DNA of 64,000 bases from Lewinellaceae bacterium. GTDB lineage: Bacteria > Bacteroidota > Bacteroidia > Chitinophagales > Saprospiraceae. A program made the translations under genes and the position numbers. Below, piece after piece: positions 9,176 through 19,088 of the stretch; position 1 is the first letter of the stretch, and each line of letters starts with the position of its first letter. The stretch covers positions 59,075 to 123,074 of the forward strand of contig JACJYM010000009.1 in the NCBI GenBank assembly GCA_020636155.1, written 5' to 3'. A model generated the notes under the pieces. It was not told the DNA's origin, searched no databases, and saw only the letters and a list, made by a program, of their open reading frames with translations.

Positions 9176-9183
9176 CAAAGGTA
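9176..9183 (-). promoter_or_regulatory. -7 box (TACCTTTG) of the atp operon
   Basis: Exact TAnnTTTG on the minus strand, ending 27 nt before the ATG at 9148. It overlaps the alternative TTG start, which argues against that start. No clear -33 element was seen. Confidence 0.5.
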
Positions 9184-9358
9184 AGAAATCTTATTTGGTA
9201 GGGTTGTATAATTATTTAATTTATTATCAAAAAGTTAGTAAAAATCTGTCGATGGGAAAATTTAGTTTCAAAAGCAATTTCGAAGGGAAATTCACATACA
9301 AAAATTACATATTTGTTGGGTATTGAGCATCAATCATGAGTTTTCCTTTTGGTAGGAA

Positions 9359-9916
9359 TTATTTACCCGTATAACCATAGCTGTTTTTTGGATTAATACC
9401 TAAAACGTTTTTATAATAATCATCAAAATATTTTAAATCATTTTGCTCATTATCCGTTACATAATATGGTTTTCCAAAGTTTACCTCATGGTTTTCGTAA
9501 TCAAATTTTACCGGTATGATGGGTATGCCTGCTTGTTTAGCAATGTAATAATATCCTGATTTGAGTTTTTCGACCTTTTTCCGCGTACCTTCAGGTGCAA
9601 TGACAAGTGCCACCTCATCGATATTTTTTACTTTTTCGGCAATATTCCTAACGAAATTGGTACTATTCTTTCTGTCAACAGGAATTCCGCCTAGCGCCTT
9701 AAAAATCCAGCCAAAAGGAGGTTTGAAAAGACTGGCTTTAGCGATGTAATTAACCTTTAGTTTTTCGGCCCAATTAATCAATATTCCTAGTGGGAAATCC
9801 CAATTGCTCGTATGTGGCACGACGACGTAGATTTTTTTCTTTAAATCATGAGGAATTGTACCGGAAACACGAATACCCCACATTTTTAAAATTAATTTAC
9901 TCAACCATTGCAACAT
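9359..9916 (-). CDS. 1-acyl-glycerol-3-phosphate acyltransferase family protein (PlsC-like)
   Basis: 185 residues. The catalytic HX4D motif is His35-Asp40 (PHTSNWDFP), and the glycerol-phosphate binding motif is APEGTRKK near residue 110. It lacks long membrane helices beyond a short N-terminal one and is shorter than typical PlsC, like the small acyltransferases that modify phospholipids or aminolipids in Bacteroidota. The substrate is unknown. It is transcribed divergently from the channel gene at 9960. The family is clear; the exact reaction is not. Confidence 0.85.
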   Translation of the reverse strand: MLQWLSKLILKMWGIRVSGTIPHDLKKKIYVVVPHTSNWDFPLGILINWAEKLKVNYIAKASLFKPPFGWIFKALGGIPVDRKNSTNFVRNIAEKVKNIDEVALVIAPEGTRKKVEKLKSGYYYIAKQAGIPIIPVKFDYENHEVNFGKPYYVTDNEQNDLKYFDDYYKNVLGINPKNSYGYTGK

Positions 9917-9959
9917 ACAATAATTTTATTTTTATTTTGGATGTAAATATGAGTTTAAA

Positions 9960-10946
9960 ATGTCAAAAACTGACAATAGCTTTTTTAAAAATTTAAAATT
10001 TCAAAATCAAACGCCATACATTGACGAAGCTGATATTGAGCATTTTGATTCAGGATTTGGTCAAAAATTTACTAATAAAATGAGGTTAGTCAATGATGAT
10101 GGAAGTTTTAATATAGAACGCAAAGGCGGCCGAAGATCAATGTATGAGTGGATGCTTGAAATTCACTGGATTGGATTTTTTGCGATCCTTATGGGAGCCT
10201 ATATCGTCTGCAATGCAATATTTGCCGTCCTATTTTGGATAAATGGCATTGACGAAATATTCGGAATCTATCCGAGCACGTTGGTTGAGGAGTTGTACCA
10301 TTGCTTTTTCTTTAGTGTACAGACATTTACGACTCTCGGCTATGGAAGAATAGGACCTATCGGTATAGGGGCTAATATCATAGCTTCACTAAATGCCTTT
10401 GCGGGTTTGCTCACTTTTGCATTGGCCACGGGTTTGTTTTTTGCAAGATTTAGCAAGCCTACTTCTTCCATTAAGTTCAGTAATAATATACTAATGACTC
10501 CTTTTGCCAATGAATTTCAATCCATCCAATTACGGATTATCAACGGTTCGCATACTAAAATGACAGATATGCAAGCCAGATTGCTATTTACATGGCTAGA
10601 ACAAGAAGATGGTAAATTCCGACGAAAATTTGAGCGGTTAGATTTGTTCATTGATTCTATTTATCTCTTTCCGCTCAACTGGACCATTGTGCATGTCATC
10701 GATAAAGACAGCCCTCTAAACGGCAAATCCAAGGAGTGGTACGCAGAAAGAAATGCAGAACTGATACTCATCGTGAAGGGTTTTGACGATACGTATTCTC
10801 AGTTTATTACGGATTATCGAGGATATGACTTAAATAAGCTTATCGTCAATGCACGATTTAAAACCATGTATATGATTAAAAAGGAAAAAACGATACTTGA
10901 TATGTCCCTATTAGACAGTTATGAATTAATTTCAGAAGAACAATAA
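9960..10946 (+). CDS. Inward-rectifier-type potassium channel (KirBac family)
   Basis: 328 residues. Two membrane helices (about 62-88 and 140-165) flank a pore with the selectivity filter TTLGYGRIGP. The C-terminal half is the immunoglobulin-like cytoplasmic domain of Kir channels (FANEFQSIQLRIINGSHTK and FPLNWTIVHVIDKDSPL). It would pass K+ across the inner membrane under cytoplasmic gating. It lies 31 bp before the desaturase-like gene on the same strand, so cotranscription is possible. Identification by filter plus cytoplasmic domain is firm. Confidence 0.92.
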   Translation: MSKTDNSFFKNLKFQNQTPYIDEADIEHFDSGFGQKFTNKMRLVNDDGSFNIERKGGRRSMYEWMLEIHWIGFFAILMGAYIVCNAIFAVLFWINGIDEIFGIYPSTLVEELYHCFFFSVQTFTTLGYGRIGPIGIGANIIASLNAFAGLLTFALATGLFFARFSKPTSSIKFSNNILMTPFANEFQSIQLRIINGSHTKMTDMQARLLFTWLEQEDGKFRRKFERLDLFIDSIYLFPLNWTIVHVIDKDSPLNGKSKEWYAERNAELILIVKGFDDTYSQFITDYRGYDLNKLIVNARFKTMYMIKKEKTILDMSLLDSYELISEEQ

Positions 10947-10977
10947 GACTAATAATCCAAATACAAGATTCACAGCT

Positions 10978-11796
10978 ATGGATAATATTTTGAATTATTT
11001 TGACACTTTAAATTCCTTTGATAAATTTTTATGGGTGGTTGTCACACTGGCGATTTGCAGCGTCCTAGAGGGTCTTTTTCCGCTAAGGAATATGAGGTAT
11101 GATCGTTTGAAACACTTGAAAGTAAATCTTGTGCTATTAGGAACGACCATGGTGATAAGTAGTTTATTCGGTGCCGCGACCGTGGGTATTTTTAAGTTTA
11201 ATGCGACCAGTGGATTTGGATTATTAAATATTTTGAATTTGCCTGTAATCGTCGAACTGATTTTAGCCGTGATGCTACTTGATGCCATTGCCCAATATAT
11301 GGTCCATTATCTTTTACATAAAATCAGTTTTATGTGGAGGTTTCACATGGTGCATCACAGTGACACTCATGTGGATGCAAGTACCGGTACGAGACATCAT
11401 CCGGGAGATTATTTTATGAGAGAGTGTTTTGCTCTCATTGCCATCATCGTCGGTGCCATCCCTTTGTCTTATTACATGATTTATCGGATTCTCACGGTCA
11501 TATTTACCTATTTGACCCATGCCAATCTTCGTATTCCCGTCGGCTTGGATAAAATGTTGAGTTGGATTTTTATATCTCCTAATATGCATAAATTTCACCA
11601 TCACTATGAACGACCATGGACGGATTCTAATTTTGGAAACATATTTTCAATCTGGGATAGGATTTTCGGAACTTTTGTTTATGGCGATACTTCAAAAATC
11701 CGGTATGGTCTCGACGTACTCAAAGACGATACCTCAGAAAACCTAGGATATCAGTTTAAAATTCCGTTTAATAAAGAGATTAAAACAGACTATTAG
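10978..11796 (+). CDS. Sterol desaturase / fatty acid hydroxylase family membrane protein
   Basis: 272 residues, several membrane helices, and the di-iron histidine boxes of the superfamily: HYLLHK, HMVHHSDTH and HKFHHHYERPW. Such enzymes hydroxylate or desaturate lipids using O2; the substrate here cannot be told. Its stop codon shares one base with the GTG start of the next gene, so the two are probably translationally coupled. Confidence 0.88.
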   Translation: MDNILNYFDTLNSFDKFLWVVVTLAICSVLEGLFPLRNMRYDRLKHLKVNLVLLGTTMVISSLFGAATVGIFKFNATSGFGLLNILNLPVIVELILAVMLLDAIAQYMVHYLLHKISFMWRFHMVHHSDTHVDASTGTRHHPGDYFMRECFALIAIIVGAIPLSYYMIYRILTVIFTYLTHANLRIPVGLDKMLSWIFISPNMHKFHHHYERPWTDSNFGNIFSIWDRIFGTFVYGDTSKIRYGLDVLKDDTSENLGYQFKIPFNKEIKTDY

Positions 11797-13583
11797 TGCG
11801 GCTAAACACGACAATTCCGAAAAATAACAAAAGTAAAATTGCTTTAGTTTTTCTCTTTGTCTTGATGACTCTCGTATGCCTTTTTTACTATCCAAAGTGG
11901 GAAAAAAATGGCATGAGTGGTGTGATTACTTACGATATAGCCGGATACTATATGTACTTACCGGCGACCTTTATTTATCATGATTTAAAATATTTTAGCT
12001 TCGAGGATAGCCTCAAAAAACCGCCCATTAATATCGAAACCAATATGGGTCGAGTGCAAGAAAACGGCTCTTATGTCATTCAATATACCTGTGGCATGGC
12101 CTTGCAATACTTGCCATTTTTTGCTGTAGCAAATGCTTGGGCAAAAGCATCGCCAACTTATAAAACCAATGGTTTTAGCCTTCCTTACCAGTTTATGTTA
12201 TACTTTGGAAGTCTACTAATCGCATTTATAGGACTCTATTATTTACGTAAAGTACTCTTACTATATTTTTCGGATACTATTACTACACTTGTACTCATTT
12301 CCTTAGGGATAGGGACTAATTACCTAGTCTATGCGACCATCAATGGCCCTATGACACACAATTATCTTTTTACAAATTATTGTATTTTAATATGGCTTGC
12401 CATTAAATATTTTAAAACTCCACGCTATAGATATCTTATACCTATGGCCATTCTTGTAGGTTTGGCGATACTCACCCGTCCCACGGAAGCTTTGGTTTTA
12501 TTGCCTATTATGTTTTGGGGAATCCAAGGCACTTTCATTGAAGGGATAAAGAATCGCTTACAGTTTTTTACGCATCATAAGGTACATCTGCTATTCTTTT
12601 TTGCCATCCTATTCGTAATCAATTCTATCCAACTATTTTATTGGAAATACCTGACTGGGAATTGGTTTGTGTACAGCTATGGTGACCAAGGATTTGACTG
12701 GTTAAGTCCATATGTTTACAAAGGTCTTTTCAGCACTCAAGTAGGATGGCTCGTCTATTCGCCTATTATGATTTTTTCTCTGATTGGATTTAGACCCTTT
12801 ATAAAGCAGGATCGAGCGATGGGTATGCTCCTTTTGACCTACATTTTACTCTTTATGTATGTCTGTTTTTCTTGGAAAATATGGTGGTATGGTGGGAGTC
12901 TGGGACAGCGAGCCATGATACAATCTTATCCATTCCTGGCATTTCCAATGGCCTATTTTTACCAATCGATTTTAAAAAGAGGTTGGATCGCCAAAACGAT
13001 GGTCACAGGATTATTCATAGTCATGTTGTATTTGAGTTTGTGGTATGCCCACATGGCACATCGTGGCGGAATGCTTGTTCCACCTACCGTTACTACGGCT
13101 TATCTAACCAAGCTAATCGGGAGGTGGCACCGCGAAAAAAACGACTTAAAATTGCTCGAAACCAATGAAGAATTCCTTGATAAGCCCTACAATGCCGAAT
13201 TGCTCTGTAATCAATTCTATGATCCACCAGTTGAGATCAATTCAAACATACATTTGTTTGAGGCTGCGACGATTGACACTTTTATAACAGATAAAAAATG
13301 GTTGAGATTCGGGGCAAAATTATTTGCTAAGGACAAAGAATGGACCAACTGGAAAGAGACTCAAATGATTGTCAATTTTACGGATAATGATCGGTCCGTA
13401 AAATCTAGATTTATCAGGGTTCATAAGCTTATGGATTTTGGAATCGACAATGAAATATTCATTGATGTTAAATTTCCAAATAAGAAATATGATAAGATTC
13501 ACCTTCAATTTTTACAGATAGGTGATGGAAAACCCACCACTATAAAGCAGGTTTATGTCTATGCCTACAACGAGGAAAATTAA
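11796..13583 (+). CDS. Polytopic membrane protein, GT-C glycosyltransferase-like
   Basis: 595 residues with a GTG start overlapping the previous stop. About ten to twelve hydrophobic segments occupy residues 15-430, then a soluble C-terminal region of about 150 residues. After the first helix the loop TYDIAGYYMYLPA holds an Asp followed by Tyr residues, resembling the first extracytoplasmic loop of GT-C (PMT/ArnT-like) transferases; this is similarity by pattern only. It could be a sugar transferase acting on lipid-linked donors. The 3' end overlaps the convergent hydrolase gene by 4 bp. Confidence 0.6.
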   Translation: MRLNTTIPKNNKSKIALVFLFVLMTLVCLFYYPKWEKNGMSGVITYDIAGYYMYLPATFIYHDLKYFSFEDSLKKPPINIETNMGRVQENGSYVIQYTCGMALQYLPFFAVANAWAKASPTYKTNGFSLPYQFMLYFGSLLIAFIGLYYLRKVLLLYFSDTITTLVLISLGIGTNYLVYATINGPMTHNYLFTNYCILIWLAIKYFKTPRYRYLIPMAILVGLAILTRPTEALVLLPIMFWGIQGTFIEGIKNRLQFFTHHKVHLLFFFAILFVINSIQLFYWKYLTGNWFVYSYGDQGFDWLSPYVYKGLFSTQVGWLVYSPIMIFSLIGFRPFIKQDRAMGMLLLTYILLFMYVCFSWKIWWYGGSLGQRAMIQSYPFLAFPMAYFYQSILKRGWIAKTMVTGLFIVMLYLSLWYAHMAHRGGMLVPPTVTTAYLTKLIGRWHREKNDLKLLETNEEFLDKPYNAELLCNQFYDPPVEINSNIHLFEAATIDTFITDKKWLRFGAKLFAKDKEWTNWKETQMIVNFTDNDRSVKSRFIRVHKLMDFGIDNEIFIDVKFPNKKYDKIHLQFLQIGDGKPTTIKQVYVYAYNEEN

Positions 13584-14497
13584 GGATTTCGCTCACTTGT
13601 ACTTAGAGTCTCAAGTATGAATTTTCTGACGTTTGGGCTGTCGTAAAAATACCTGTGATTGTTCATTTTTGCCTTCCAACCTTCGAGGTCTTTGTCATGA
13701 TAAGCATTGTAAAAATGAATGCACTTGAGGTTCATATTTTTAGGAGTCGCCGAAATCTGTCCAAGCCTGAGCTTCTTATTCATTTGGGTAGAGAATGCAA
13801 GGACTTTGTCATCCCAGTTATGCAATACCCAAGCATGGGTAACAATATTACACACATCGGATAAATCATTTCCCTCATCGAAAACATCGTAATCCAAATC
13901 CGGTGCTGCTAATATTAGATTTTCTATTTGAGGCATCAATAACGAATTCTTCAAAGTCAGATACAGAGACTTGAACACTTGATTTCCCATAGAATGACAT
14001 AAAAAACTAATTTTTAAATCAGGATTTGAATGCTTCAGACGATTCACAATTTTCGAAATGAAATCTGCCAATTGCCGTCCTTTGAGATTCGCAAGTTGTT
14101 GATTGTTTTCGTAGCCAAATGTTGAGGACCACTTCAGTGAAATCACCATACCGTAGGGGTTCTCCCCACTACTGTAAACATCTTTATTGAGATTTTCCAT
14201 AGTATTGATAAAATACTGATCTTTATCGGCCCAAAGTCCATGGATAAAGAAAAGGACATTTTGATTTGATTTATCCAATTTAGAAAATTCTCTCTCGATA
14301 TTATCAATCCAGATTTCTTCATCAATGTGCAACTTTTGCTTTTTAAAATTTCCATCAATCTGATAATAATATCCGTACTCATAAGTGGTCTTCGCACTAT
14401 CTTTTCCTATGGCATAGATATAGGGAAAGTAAGTGACCTGACCTTGCACCCAAAGAGTCGAAAAAAGGTAAACAATAAGGAAAACTATTCTCATCAA
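13580..14497 (-). CDS. Secreted alpha/beta hydrolase (DUF900-like)
   Basis: 305 residues with a signal peptide (MRIVFLIVYLFSTLWVQGQ). The fold is marked by the oxyanion region VLFFIHGLWADK near residue 101, the nucleophile elbow FLCHSMGNQVF near residue 165 (a variant GXSXG with Ser in HSMGN), and LAAPDLDYDVF carrying a likely acidic residue. This resembles DUF900/lipase-like hydrolases; the substrate is unknown. It converges with the membrane protein gene, the stop codons overlapping. The first two codons are both ATG; either could start. Confidence 0.75.
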   Translation of the reverse strand: MMRIVFLIVYLFSTLWVQGQVTYFPYIYAIGKDSAKTTYEYGYYYQIDGNFKKQKLHIDEEIWIDNIEREFSKLDKSNQNVLFFIHGLWADKDQYFINTMENLNKDVYSSGENPYGMVISLKWSSTFGYENNQQLANLKGRQLADFISKIVNRLKHSNPDLKISFLCHSMGNQVFKSLYLTLKNSLLMPQIENLILAAPDLDYDVFDEGNDLSDVCNIVTHAWVLHNWDDKVLAFSTQMNKKLRLGQISATPKNMNLKCIHFYNAYHDKDLEGWKAKMNNHRYFYDSPNVRKFILETLSTSERNP

Positions 14498-14612
14498 CTA
14501 CCATAACATCTTCATCTAATTAAGGTTTTGTGAAATATCTTTATGGCTTTCAAATGGGAATTTTTACGCTAAATTGAAAAATTATGATAAATGAAGTAAG
14601 TGCAGAATAATC

Positions 14613-14620
14613 TATATTTG
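14613..14620 (+). promoter_or_regulatory. -7 box (TATATTTG) of the methyltransferase-helicase operon
   Basis: Exact TAnnTTTG, 64 nt before the ATG at 14685. No well-spaced -33 TTG is apparent. Confidence 0.5.
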
Positions 14621-14684
14621 CAATGGTTTTTATTCCTTCGTCATCAATAAAATTGGTTATAAAGAATCTTAGCTCTAAGTTTAT

Positions 14685-17378
14685 ATGAAATCAAGTGAAA
14701 TAAAACATAACGTTCAGAACCTGATTGACAACTTCTCGAAAGATGAATTTGTCTTTGACCTATTAGTTGCCTATGGCATTTCAAAAACCTCTGTAACTCG
14801 ACTAAAAAAAGGTGACTACAACTTATCCAAGATTGATGGCGAAATACTTTACAAAAAGAAAATCTTCTTCAAAGTTGAAGCGACTGACAAGTTGCTGAGC
14901 AGTATTGACACCATTACAAAAGAAGAGCGAATCTTAAAGCACAAACCAAGATTCGCCATTGTTACAGACAACAAACAAATTGTTGCTAAAGACCTTATAA
15001 AAGGTAAAAACCTAGATGTCAAAATAAAAGAATTGCCGAACTATTTCGACTTCTTTTTGCCCTTAGCAGGCAGTGAGGTTTACAATGCAAGCAATAACAA
15101 TGAAGCAGACAGAAATGCTTCTTACAAAATGGCTTCTTTGTACGACTTGTTAATTGAGGAAAACCCGAACATCTACAATTCAAAAGAAAGCATCCATCAC
15201 CTCAATATTTTCTTGTCTCGTTTGTTGTTTTGTTTTTTTGCAGAAGACACAGAAATATTTGAGCAAAACAGCATTTTCACCAATACACTTGCTCAGCATA
15301 CGGCAGATAACGGAAGCGACACTCATACATTCTTAGATGATTTATTTGACCGTTTGGACAGCGAAAGCGGAAAAGATTACCCAGACTTTTTAGCCAAATT
15401 CCCTTATGTAAACGGCGGCTTGTTTGGTCAAAAAATCAGTTCGCCACGATTTACCGCAAAAGCAAGAAAGACGCTTATCGACTTAGGCGAATTGCAATGG
15501 AAAGACATCAATCCCGACATTTTTGGTTCAATGATTCAGTCGGTGGTTGATAAAGATTATCGTAGCGATTTGGGAATGCACTACACTTCGGTAGCCAACA
15601 TTCTGAAACTCATAAAACCGCTCTTTTTAGATGAACTGTATGAGGAATTTGAAAATGCTACTACCGTAAAGCAACTCAATACACTCATTAACCGCATTTC
15701 TAAAATCAAATTCTTTGACCCTGCCTGTGGTAGCGGCAATTTCTTGATTATCACTTACAAGGAAATCCGTTTGTTGGAAGTAAAAATTCTGCAAAAGATT
15801 ACCGATTTAGAAACGACACCAACGTTTAAATGGACTTCAATTAATCTCTCACAGTTCTATGGCATCGAGATAGACGACTTTGCCCACGAAATGGCGATAC
15901 TATCTCTTTGGTTGGCAGAACACCAAATGAACCGAGTTTTTGAAGACGATTTGGTAGGTTTTGGAAAATCAAAACCCATACTGCCCCTCAAAGAAGCAGG
16001 ACAAATACTACAAGGCAACGCCACAAGAAGAATTTGGAATGAGGTCTGTCCTATTTCTGAAAAAGATGAAGTTTATGTAATTGGAAACCCGCCTTATTTG
16101 GGTTACAGCAGACAAGACGAAAGCCAAAAAGAAGATATGAAAATCGTCTTCTCTCGTATCAATAATTACAAAAAGCTCGACTATATCGCCTGTTGGTTCT
16201 ATAAGGCGACTCAATACATCGAAAACAAGAATGCAAAATATGCCTTTGTGACTACCAACTCAATTACCCAAGGTGAACAAGTGGCGTTACTTTGGCCACT
16301 TATTCTAAACAAAGGGCAAGAAATTGAATTTGCACATCAATCCTTTAAATGGACAAATAATGCCAAAGGAAATGCAGGTGTTGCAGTTGTTATAATAGGC
16401 ATTAGAAATATAGACAATTCCGACAAGTTTATTTACAATAACAACTTAAAACAATCCGTAAAAAACATAAGTCCTTATCTAACGAATACAGGGAATCAGT
16501 TTGTAGTTGCGAGAAGTAAACCTTTATCAAACATCAGGGAAATAGGCTACGGAAGTTCAGCATTAGACGGAGGTAACTTAATACTTTCTACTCATGAAAA
16601 AGAAGACCTTATCAATCAGTATCCAACCTTAAAAAAATATGTCTTTAAACTAATGGGGTCACAAGAATTGATAAAAGGAATTGAAAGATGGGGAATATGG
16701 GTTACAAACGAGGAATATAAAGAAGCTCAAAAAATTGAACCTTTAAAAAGGCGTTTTGATAATGTTGAAATTTTCAGGTTAAATAGTAAGAGGAAGCCAA
16801 CAATTGAAGCTGCTAAATTCCCTTATAGGTTTGGCGAACCAAGATTTGTTAAAGGAGAAGTCTTATTGATTCCTAAAGTTTCCTCTGAAAGGAGAGATTA
16901 TCTTCCAATTGGCTATTTTGAAGACATTATTGTGATGGATAAAGCTTTTCCAGTTTACAATGCTTCGCCATATCTATTTGGAATATTATCCAGTCGAATG
17001 CATATGGTCTGGGTACGTAATGTTGGTGGTAGAATGAAAACGGATTATAGTTATTCTTCATCAATTTGCTACAACACCTTCCCTTTCCCCGATATTTCCA
17101 CCAAGCAAAAGGAAAACCTTAATCAATATGTGTTTGATATTTTGGATGAGCGAGCCAAACACCCCAGTAAAACAATGGCACAGTTGTACAACCCCGCCAC
17201 TATGCCCAAAGGCTTGCTACAAGCCCATCAAGCACTTGATAAAGCTATAGAGCAATGTTACCGATTGCAAGCTTTTAAAAACGACACCGAACGTTTGGAG
17301 TATTTGTTTAAGATGTATGAGGAGATGTTGCAGAAGGATACACTTTTTGCGAAAGTTAAAAAAGCGAAGAAGAAATGA
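14685..17378 (+). CDS. N6-adenine DNA methyltransferase, MmeI/type IIG-like
   Basis: 897 residues. SAM-binding motif I is FFDPACGSGNFL near residue 343 and the catalytic motif IV is VIGNPPYLGYSRQ near residue 466, both of gamma-class N6-adenine methyltransferases. The helical spacer (LLFCFFAEDTEIFE, then GMHYTSVANI before motif I) and a long C-terminal target-recognition region match MmeI-like enzymes. I do not see a convincing PD-(D/E)XK nuclease in the N-terminal 150 residues, so cleavage may be left to other genes of the operon. It overlaps the next gene by ATGA, implying coupling. It probably protects host DNA in a restriction-like system. Confidence 0.88.
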   Translation: MKSSEIKHNVQNLIDNFSKDEFVFDLLVAYGISKTSVTRLKKGDYNLSKIDGEILYKKKIFFKVEATDKLLSSIDTITKEERILKHKPRFAIVTDNKQIVAKDLIKGKNLDVKIKELPNYFDFFLPLAGSEVYNASNNNEADRNASYKMASLYDLLIEENPNIYNSKESIHHLNIFLSRLLFCFFAEDTEIFEQNSIFTNTLAQHTADNGSDTHTFLDDLFDRLDSESGKDYPDFLAKFPYVNGGLFGQKISSPRFTAKARKTLIDLGELQWKDINPDIFGSMIQSVVDKDYRSDLGMHYTSVANILKLIKPLFLDELYEEFENATTVKQLNTLINRISKIKFFDPACGSGNFLIITYKEIRLLEVKILQKITDLETTPTFKWTSINLSQFYGIEIDDFAHEMAILSLWLAEHQMNRVFEDDLVGFGKSKPILPLKEAGQILQGNATRRIWNEVCPISEKDEVYVIGNPPYLGYSRQDESQKEDMKIVFSRINNYKKLDYIACWFYKATQYIENKNAKYAFVTTNSITQGEQVALLWPLILNKGQEIEFAHQSFKWTNNAKGNAGVAVVIIGIRNIDNSDKFIYNNNLKQSVKNISPYLTNTGNQFVVARSKPLSNIREIGYGSSALDGGNLILSTHEKEDLINQYPTLKKYVFKLMGSQELIKGIERWGIWVTNEEYKEAQKIEPLKRRFDNVEIFRLNSKRKPTIEAAKFPYRFGEPRFVKGEVLLIPKVSSERRDYLPIGYFEDIIVMDKAFPVYNASPYLFGILSSRMHMVWVRNVGGRMKTDYSYSSSICYNTFPFPDISTKQKENLNQYVFDILDERAKHPSKTMAQLYNPATMPKGLLQAHQALDKAIEQCYRLQAFKNDTERLEYLFKMYEEMLQKDTLFAKVKKAKKK

Positions 17379-19024
17379 TAGAAGTATTAAATAATTTATT
17401 GTCGCTAACTACCGAAAATGAAGTGGTAGAATTTAAGGAAGCCAAGAACCAGTTTGACAAAAATAAATTGGGTCAGTATTTCTCTGCATTGAGCAACGAG
17501 GCTAACCTAAAAGGGAAACCAAATGCTTGGATGGTACTTGGGGTTAGGAATGATAAAAGCGTTGTAGGCACTTCCATCAATGACCATCAAATTAACGAGT
17601 ACAAGGCAGAAATGGCTAACCATACCAGTCCCAAGCTGTCGTTTATTGATGTACATAGCGTGAAATATAAAGGCTTAGATGTATTACTATTCGAAATTCC
17701 GGCCGCACCACAGGGTACAGCAGTGTCGTGGAAGGGTCACAGATATGGAAGGGATGGTGAGAGTTTGGGTGGACTGAACGACTATGAACTGAAGCAAATT
17801 CAATCGCAAATAGAAAAAGCAGATTGGTCGGTACAAATAATTGAACATGCCACTTTGGATGATTTGTCAACTGAAGCCATAACTATGGCACGCAAACAGT
17901 TTACCGAGAAAAACCCAAAACTAAAAGAGGAAATACATACGTGGGATAATGCTACCTTTTTGAACAAGGCGAAGGTTTGCATCAATGGGAAAATCACAAA
18001 TACAGCCATACTCCTATTGGGAAAGCCTGAATCTGAACACTTTATTTCGCCAGCAACAGCAAAAATTTCGTGGATTTTAAAAGATCGGGATAATATTGAA
18101 AAAGATTACGAGCATTTTACTTGCCCTTTACTGCTGGAAGTAGAGAATGTAAAAGCAAAAATTAGAAACCTGAAATACAGATACATAAAAGACGGCACGT
18201 TGTTTCCTGATGAAGTGGATCAATATGACCCTTACATTGTACGAGAGGCGTTAAATAATTGTATTGCTCATCAAGATTACACCTTGGGTGGGAAAATAAA
18301 TGTGGTGGAACATGAAGACGGAAGATTAACCTTTGCCAATTCTGGCACTTTTATACCCGAGAGCATTGAAAAGGTAATTGAAACTGATGCTCCTGAAACC
18401 AATTACCGCAATCCTTTTTTGGCTAATGCTATGGTTAACCTTAACATGATTGATACCATTGGAAGTGGTATTAAAAAAATGTTTGTTATCCAGAAAAACA
18501 AGTACTTCCCTTTACCCGATTATGACACCAGTAATCATAAAGTTCAAGTAAATATAATTGGCAAAGTATTAGACATAAATTACGCTAGAAAAATCGCTCA
18601 AATGCCTGACTTATCTTTAGAGGAAATTATGTTGCTTGACAAACTTGCTAAACAAAAAGTATTGACTGATTCTGAGATTTCTTCGTTAAAGTCAAAAAAA
18701 CTAATTGAAGGTAGAAAACCAAATTTTCACATTTCTTCTTCTGTAGCCACTGCAACTGGACAAAAGGCCGATTACATAAAACAAAGAGGATTTAAAGACA
18801 CACACTACAAACAAATGATTTTAGACTTTATAACTGAATATGGATCTGCTTCTAAAAATGATATAGATAAATTACTGTTAGATATTTTACCTAAAATTTT
18901 AGATGAAAAACAAAAAGCTAATAAAGTACGCAATATAGTATATGCCATGTCAAGAAAAGACAAAACCATTGAAAACGAAGGAACTATACGATATCCAAAA
19001 TGGATTAAAAGTCTATCTAATTAG
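17375..19024 (+). CDS. AlbA_2 domain, RecG-like ATP-binding protein
   Basis: 549 residues. The N-terminal AlbA_2/Schlafen-like domain (EVVEFKEAKNQFDKNKLGQY, then NAWMVLGVRNDK) is followed by a GHKL-type ATPase-like region (YIVREALNNCIAHQDY and DTIGSGIKKMF) as in COG2865 proteins, then a winged-helix-like C-terminus. Such proteins are called RecG-like or transcriptional regulators, but no helicase motors are present. Starts within the methyltransferase stop (ATGA). Probably a regulator or nucleic-acid-binding component of the system; role inferred. Confidence 0.82.
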   Translation: MIEVLNNLLSLTTENEVVEFKEAKNQFDKNKLGQYFSALSNEANLKGKPNAWMVLGVRNDKSVVGTSINDHQINEYKAEMANHTSPKLSFIDVHSVKYKGLDVLLFEIPAAPQGTAVSWKGHRYGRDGESLGGLNDYELKQIQSQIEKADWSVQIIEHATLDDLSTEAITMARKQFTEKNPKLKEEIHTWDNATFLNKAKVCINGKITNTAILLLGKPESEHFISPATAKISWILKDRDNIEKDYEHFTCPLLLEVENVKAKIRNLKYRYIKDGTLFPDEVDQYDPYIVREALNNCIAHQDYTLGGKINVVEHEDGRLTFANSGTFIPESIEKVIETDAPETNYRNPFLANAMVNLNMIDTIGSGIKKMFVIQKNKYFPLPDYDTSNHKVQVNIIGKVLDINYARKIAQMPDLSLEEIMLLDKLAKQKVLTDSEISSLKSKKLIEGRKPNFHISSSVATATGQKADYIKQRGFKDTHYKQMILDFITEYGSASKNDIDKLLLDILPKILDEKQKANKVRNIVYAMSRKDKTIENEGTIRYPKWIKSLSN

Positions 19025-19039
19025 ATAAAAACAAATATT

Positions 19040-19072
19040 TTTAGTTAGACTTTAGTTAGACTTTAGTTAGAC
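19040..19072 (+). repeat. Three perfect tandem 11-bp repeats (TTTAGTTAGAC)
   Basis: Units at 19040-19050, 19051-19061 and 19062-19072, in the 64-bp gap between the AlbA_2 gene and the helicase. The period is about one DNA turn, so a protein could bind all units on one face. Each unit also carries TAG in one frame. Confidence 0.8.
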
Positions 19073-19088
19073 ATTTAAACTAAAAAAC

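Noticed and set aside
9149..9178. TTG start for atpB at 9178
   Set aside because: The TTG is part of the -7 promoter box TACCTTTG, so it would not be transcribed; ATG 9148 gives a good signal segment.
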